Made by a program: the position numbers and the translations under genes
Shown here: in pieces, positions 20,667 to 23,337 of the stretch
Layout: each line of letters begins with the position of its first letter
Position numbering within the stretch: the stretch's first letter is position 1
Assembly: GCA_964444625.1 (NCBI GenBank)
Contig: CAYUHZ010000010.1
Span: forward strand, 1-23,337
Length of the DNA stretch: 23,337 nt
Source: CAYUHZ01 sp964444625
GTDB lineage: Bacteria > Patescibacteriota > Patescibacteriia > Patescibacteriales > GWC2-42-12
Direction of reading: 5' to 3'
The notes under the pieces: model-generated
Told to the model about the DNA's origin: nothing
What the model saw: only the letters and a program-made list of their open reading frames with translations
The model's database searches: none

Positions 20667-21302
20667 ATGTCCGAAGAAATAAAAGGCAATCAACAACAGG
20701 CACCAGGCGAAGCGAAAGCCCCGGTTGTTAATAACCCAGTTAATGCGCAGAAAAATTTTGATGAAAAGCGAAGATTTGGCAAGGGTGGAGGCAAGAGAGG
20801 CGGTTTCAGGGAAAAAAACGAAGAAAAAACAGAAGAATTTGAACAAAAAATTATCGATATCGCTCGAGTTACTCGTGTTATGGCCGGAGGCAAAAGAATG
20901 CGTTTTCGCGCTTGCGTTGCTATCGGCAACAAGAAAGGCAGAGTAGCTATCGGTTTAGCCAAGGGAGCCGACGTAACCATGGCGGTTGCCAAGGCAGTCA
21001 ATAAGGCCAAGAAAGATTTTGTTGATATCCCAATTGTCAAAGGAACCATTCCGCATGAAATCATGCAGAAGGTTGGTGCGGCTAAAATCCTTTTTAAACC
21101 GGCTAAGATGGGTCGGGGAATTATCGCCGGAGGTTCGGTCCGAGTGTTATTTGAATTATCAGGCGTCAAAGATGTGACTTGTAAAATTCTAGGCACCAAT
21201 AACAAGGTAAATAATGTAAAATGCGCCATTACCGCTTTGAAAAAATTGCATCAGCCGAAAATAAAACCAGCCAAAGAAAAAGCAGTTTCAGAAAATAAAT
21301 AA
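20667..21302 (+). CDS. rpsE: 30S ribosomal protein S5 (uS5) with N-terminal extension
   Basis: S5 lines the mRNA entry tunnel and affects fidelity. The core begins near residue 58 (FEQKIIDIARVTRVMAGGKRM) and continues with RFRACVAIGNKKGRVAIGLAKGADV, then GTIPHEIMQKVGAAKILFKPA, GRGIIAGGSVRVLFELSGV and the double-stranded-RNA-binding fold. About 55 residues before it are Gln/Gly/Lys-rich (FGKGGGKRGGFREK). I choose ATG 20667 over an in-frame TTG at 20652 because that TTG lies in the hairpin stem. 211 aa. The next gene is rplO, 13 nt later; rpmD, which usually lies between them, is absent. Confidence 0.96.
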   Translation: MSEEIKGNQQQAPGEAKAPVVNNPVNAQKNFDEKRRFGKGGGKRGGFREKNEEKTEEFEQKIIDIARVTRVMAGGKRMRFRACVAIGNKKGRVAIGLAKGADVTMAVAKAVNKAKKDFVDIPIVKGTIPHEIMQKVGAAKILFKPAKMGRGIIAGGSVRVLFELSGVKDVTCKILGTNNKVNNVKCAITALKKLHQPKIKPAKEKAVSENK

Positions 21303-21315
21303 CTATTTTAAATTT

Positions 21316-21759
21316 ATGTTTTTATCATTAAATACAATTAAGCCAGCTCCTGGTTCAACCAAGAAGAGAAAAAGGATTGGTCGTGGCAATTCTTCCGGAC
21401 ACGGCACTTACAGTACCAGAGGGATGAAGGGGCAAAAATCAAGAAGCGGAGGCAGTAAGGGCTTGAAAAGGCTGGGTATAAAAAATATTACTTTGAATAT
21501 TCCGAAAAGTCGCGGCTTTAAGTCATTGCGCGCCAAAAATCAAGTAATTAATCTGGGCGAATTAAGCAAACATTTTAAAGACGGAGACAGAGTGGATCCG
21601 ACAGCTTTGTTGCGTCGAGGCTTGGTTAATGACAAAACCAAAACCATAAAAATTCTCGGTCAGGGAGAGTTGAAGGTAAAAAAATTAAATTTTTCGCAAG
21701 TAAAAATCAGCGATAAAGCCAAGATTCAGATTTTGGCTCAGGACGGCACTATCAGCTAA
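21316..21759 (+). CDS. rplO: 50S ribosomal protein L15 (uL15)
   Basis: L15 is a late 50S assembly protein with a long glycine-rich N-terminal tail that enters 23S rRNA. LNTIKPAPGSTKKRKRIGRG, SSGHGTYSTRGMKGQKSRSGG and IPKSRGFKSL identify it, and the second half carries VINLGELSKHFKDGDRVDP. 147 aa, normal length. Its stop codon (21757-21759) is inside the left arm of the following hairpin. Confidence 0.97.
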   Translation: MFLSLNTIKPAPGSTKKRKRIGRGNSSGHGTYSTRGMKGQKSRSGGSKGLKRLGIKNITLNIPKSRGFKSLRAKNQVINLGELSKHFKDGDRVDPTALLRRGLVNDKTKTIKILGQGELKVKKLNFSQVKISDKAKIQILAQDGTIS

Positions 21760-21785
21760 AACAATCATGTTTTAGCTTGTTTTTT
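21754..21785 (+). terminator. Intrinsic-terminator-like hairpin between rplO and secY
   Basis: AGCTAAAACA (21754-21763) pairs perfectly with TGTTTTAGCT (21768-21777) around ATCA, followed by TGTTTTTT. The 10-bp stem is A/T-rich apart from its AGCT base, so termination is probably partial. The left arm includes the rplO stop codon, so ribosomes finishing rplO would mask it. Confidence 0.6.
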
Positions 21786-21804
21786 GAGTGGAATAATAAA
21801 ATTT

Positions 21805-23076
21805 ATGTTAAATAAACTAATACAAATTTGGAAAGCTCGTGATTTGCGCAATAAGATTTTGTTTGTCTTGGGTATGTTGGTGATTTTTCGCTTAGCCGCT
21901 CATGTCCCGATATCGGGAGTTGATGTGGCGGCTTTGAAAGAGTTGTTTGCATCCAACCAAATTTTAGGATTGTTAAATTTGTTTTCGGGTGGCGGTATGC
22001 AAAATTTTTCTATCGTCATGATGGGCGTCGCCCCTTATATCACCTCTTCTATCATCTTTCAGTTGCTGGCTATGATTATACCCAAGCTTGAAGAAATGCA
22101 GAAAGAAGAGTTGGGCCGACAAAAAATAAACATGTGGACTCGTTGGCTGACAGTTCCGCTGGCAATAATGCAAGCCTTTGGCATGATAACCCTATTGCAA
22201 CGATCTTCTTATAAAATTTTGGGCGATTATACTTCTTTTGATATGTTTTCCATGTTGATTACCATTACTGCCGGCACCATCTTTTTGATGTGGTTGGGCG
22301 AATTGATCAGCGAGAAGAAAGTCGGCAACGGCATTTCCTTATTAATTTTCGCCGGCATAGTTTCCGGTTTGCCTCAGGCGGTACAACAATTGATCGTGGC
22401 CTTTGATCCGTCAAAATTATTCCTGCTGATCAGTTTTGTGATCATAGCTTTGATTACCATTGTCGGAGTGGTCTCAATTACCGAAGCGCAACGCAATATT
22501 CCAGTCCAGTATGCCAGACAGGTAAGGGGCAACCGCACTTATGGTGGAACCAGCACGCATTTGCCGCTTAGAGTAAATATGGCCGGAGTTATACCAATCA
22601 TCTTTGCCATTTCGGTCGTGCTTTTTCCTTCTATGATAGCCCAGTTTTTTATCCACGCCAGATCTTCTTGGATCGCAAAAGCGGCTGAATGGACTATTTC
22701 CGCTTTTAACAATCAACTATTCTACGGTTTTTTATATTTTTTGTTGGTTTTTGCTTTTACTTATTTTTATACCGAAGTTATTTTTCATCCTACTCAGATC
22801 GCGGAAAATTTGCAAAAGCAGGGCGGTTTTATACCCGGTATCAGGCCGGGTAGGCATACAAGTGAATATTTGGCTAATACTACGCATAAAATAATTTTTG
22901 TTGGCGCTTTATTTCTGGGTATAATCGCTATTCTGCCGCTGATTATGCGTTATTTTACCGGTATGCAAAGCCTGGCTATTGGCGGAACCAGCTTGTTAAT
23001 CGTTGTCGCAGTTGTGATTGAAACCGTTAAACAAGTTGAATCACAGCTTACCATGAGAGAGTACGAAGGCATGTAA
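21805..23076 (+). CDS. secY: Protein translocase subunit SecY
   Basis: SecY is the pore of the Sec channel in the cytoplasmic membrane. 423 aa with ten hydrophobic segments. Landmarks: IFRLAAHVPISGVD in TM1, LLNLFSGGGMQNFSIVMMGVAPYITSSII (plug and TM2), YGGTSTHLPLRVNMAGVIPIIFA (cytosolic loop 4/TM7), FTYFYTEVIFHPTQIAENLQKQGGFIPGIRPG (TM8 and loop 5) and the C-terminal TM10 with VVIETVKQVESQLTMREYEGM. I prefer ATG 21805, which gives the canonical MLNKLIQIWKARDLRNKI start, over TTG 21784 near the hairpin tail. The gene ends one base before the inverted repeat of an insertion sequence. Confidence 0.97.
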   Translation: MLNKLIQIWKARDLRNKILFVLGMLVIFRLAAHVPISGVDVAALKELFASNQILGLLNLFSGGGMQNFSIVMMGVAPYITSSIIFQLLAMIIPKLEEMQKEELGRQKINMWTRWLTVPLAIMQAFGMITLLQRSSYKILGDYTSFDMFSMLITITAGTIFLMWLGELISEKKVGNGISLLIFAGIVSGLPQAVQQLIVAFDPSKLFLLISFVIIALITIVGVVSITEAQRNIPVQYARQVRGNRTYGGTSTHLPLRVNMAGVIPIIFAISVVLFPSMIAQFFIHARSSWIAKAAEWTISAFNNQLFYGFLYFLLVFAFTYFYTEVIFHPTQIAENLQKQGGFIPGIRPGRHTSEYLANTTHKIIFVGALFLGIIAILPLIMRYFTGMQSLAIGGTSLLIVVAVVIETVKQVESQLTMREYEGM

Positions 23077-23077
23077 A

Positions 23078-23103
23078 GGACTCCCCGTCAAATAGTGTGA
23101 TAG
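23078..23103. mobile_element. Terminal inverted repeat of an ISL3-family element
   Basis: GGACTCCCCGTCAAATAG starts at 23078 and resembles the GGCTCTTCGTCAAAT-type ends of ISL3 elements. It lies outside and overlapping the transposase stop codon (23088-23090). The other end is beyond the window, so target duplication cannot be checked. It begins 1 bp after the secY stop codon. Confidence 0.7.
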
Positions 23104-23337
23104 TTTAATATCCAAATCAACGGTAAAAAGGCTAAAGTAATTTTGGCGATGTAATTGTTGATATTTCTAAAGCCATAGCTGACTCGTTTGATCATCTTAA
23201 TCTTCGTATGGCAACCTTCGGTAAACCCGTTGGTTGTTTTGTTTTTGAAATAATTCAGTATCGGCCGCTTCCACTTTTTGAGTCAGACCGTCCGAAAACT
23301 CGCTTGCGAGTTTGAGGACGAAGTCGTTCCGAAGTTT
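23088..23337 (-). pseudogene. ISL3-family transposase C-terminus, partial and frameshifted
   Basis: On the minus strand a 64-codon frame reads WKRPILNYFKNKTTNGFTEG, then CHTKIKMIKRVSYGFRNINN and ends LIWILNYHTI with TGA at 23088-23090. The pattern NGFTEGxxxKIKxIKRxxYGFRN is the C-terminal signature of the DDE transposase of ISL3-type elements (IS204/IS1001/IS1096/IS1165). This frame has a TGA at 23283-23285, but another frame continues upstream to the window edge (KLASEFSDGLTQ), which is the residue context expected before WKR. The two join if one base is removed from the five-A run (plus-strand T at 23275-23279). So the gene has a one-base frameshift, real or from sequencing, and runs off the right edge. 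Confidence 0.85.

Noticed and set aside
20690..21229. 179-aa open frame antisense to rpsE
   Set aside because: It is the complement of a clear S5 gene with Gly/Lys-rich codons, which opens the opposite strand by base composition.
1..23337. CRISPR array, tRNA genes or a replication origin
   Set aside because: No regularly spaced repeats, tRNA cloverleaf or DnaA-box cluster was seen on reading the spacers.

Overview
All recognisable genes in this window lie on the plus strand except a transposase remnant at the right edge. The DNA is AT-rich and contains a compact bacterial chromosome segment. The gene content points to a Candidate Phyla Radiation bacterium (Patescibacteria): the str-S10-spc ribosomal cluster lacks rpmD (uL30), a loss characteristic of that radiation; several r-proteins have long lysine-rich tails; uL24 carries a zinc ribbon; and most start codons follow an A/T-rich tract rather than a Shine-Dalgarno sequence. 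No in-frame TGA interrupts any intact gene, so the standard bacterial code applies. I cannot assign a class or genus. The piece looks like a metagenome scaffold: it holds a 100-N gap and ends inside an insertion sequence.

Layout. (1) 1-5993: a lineage-type multi-membrane protein of unknown function, a 113-bp MITE-like element, then a co-directional housekeeping cluster of rsmI (16S rRNA methyltransferase), a PHP-domain phosphoesterase, a gutted metG, cvpA-like, a frameshifted tsaC and tatD. (2) 5994-6274: promoter and leader of the str operon, interrupted by an N gap whose two flanks are an identical 55-mer, so the gap is probably artificial. (3) 6275-11634: rpsL, rpsG, fusA, a small gene with a consensus promoter, a structured RNA leader, tuf and rpsJ. 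(4) 11635-23076: a 200-nt structured, attenuator-like leader, then rplC-rplD-rplW-rplB-rpsS-rplV-rpsC-rplP-rpmC-rpsQ-rplN-rplX-rplE-rpsN-rpsH-rplF, a TlyA/FtsJ-type methyltransferase, then rplR-rpsE-rplO-secY. (5) 23077-23337: the end of an ISL3-family element in antisense orientation, placed directly after secY where CPR genomes often continue with adk/map/infA.

How it works together. Nearly everything serves translation: ribosomal proteins, two elongation factors, two putative rRNA 2'-O-methyltransferases, and the SecY channel that receives nascent chains. The transcription unit looks subdivided by RNA structure: hairpins sit before rpsL, between rpsG and fusA, before tuf, between tuf and rpsJ, between rpsJ and rplC (the best attenuator candidate), before rpsE and between rplO and secY.

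The observations most worth following are the tuf three-way-junction leader, the terminator/antiterminator-like leader of rplC, the stand-alone TlyA-like methyltransferase that overlaps rplR by 56 nt, the side-by-side decay of metG and tsaC, and the MITE with a matching 5-bp flanking repeat.
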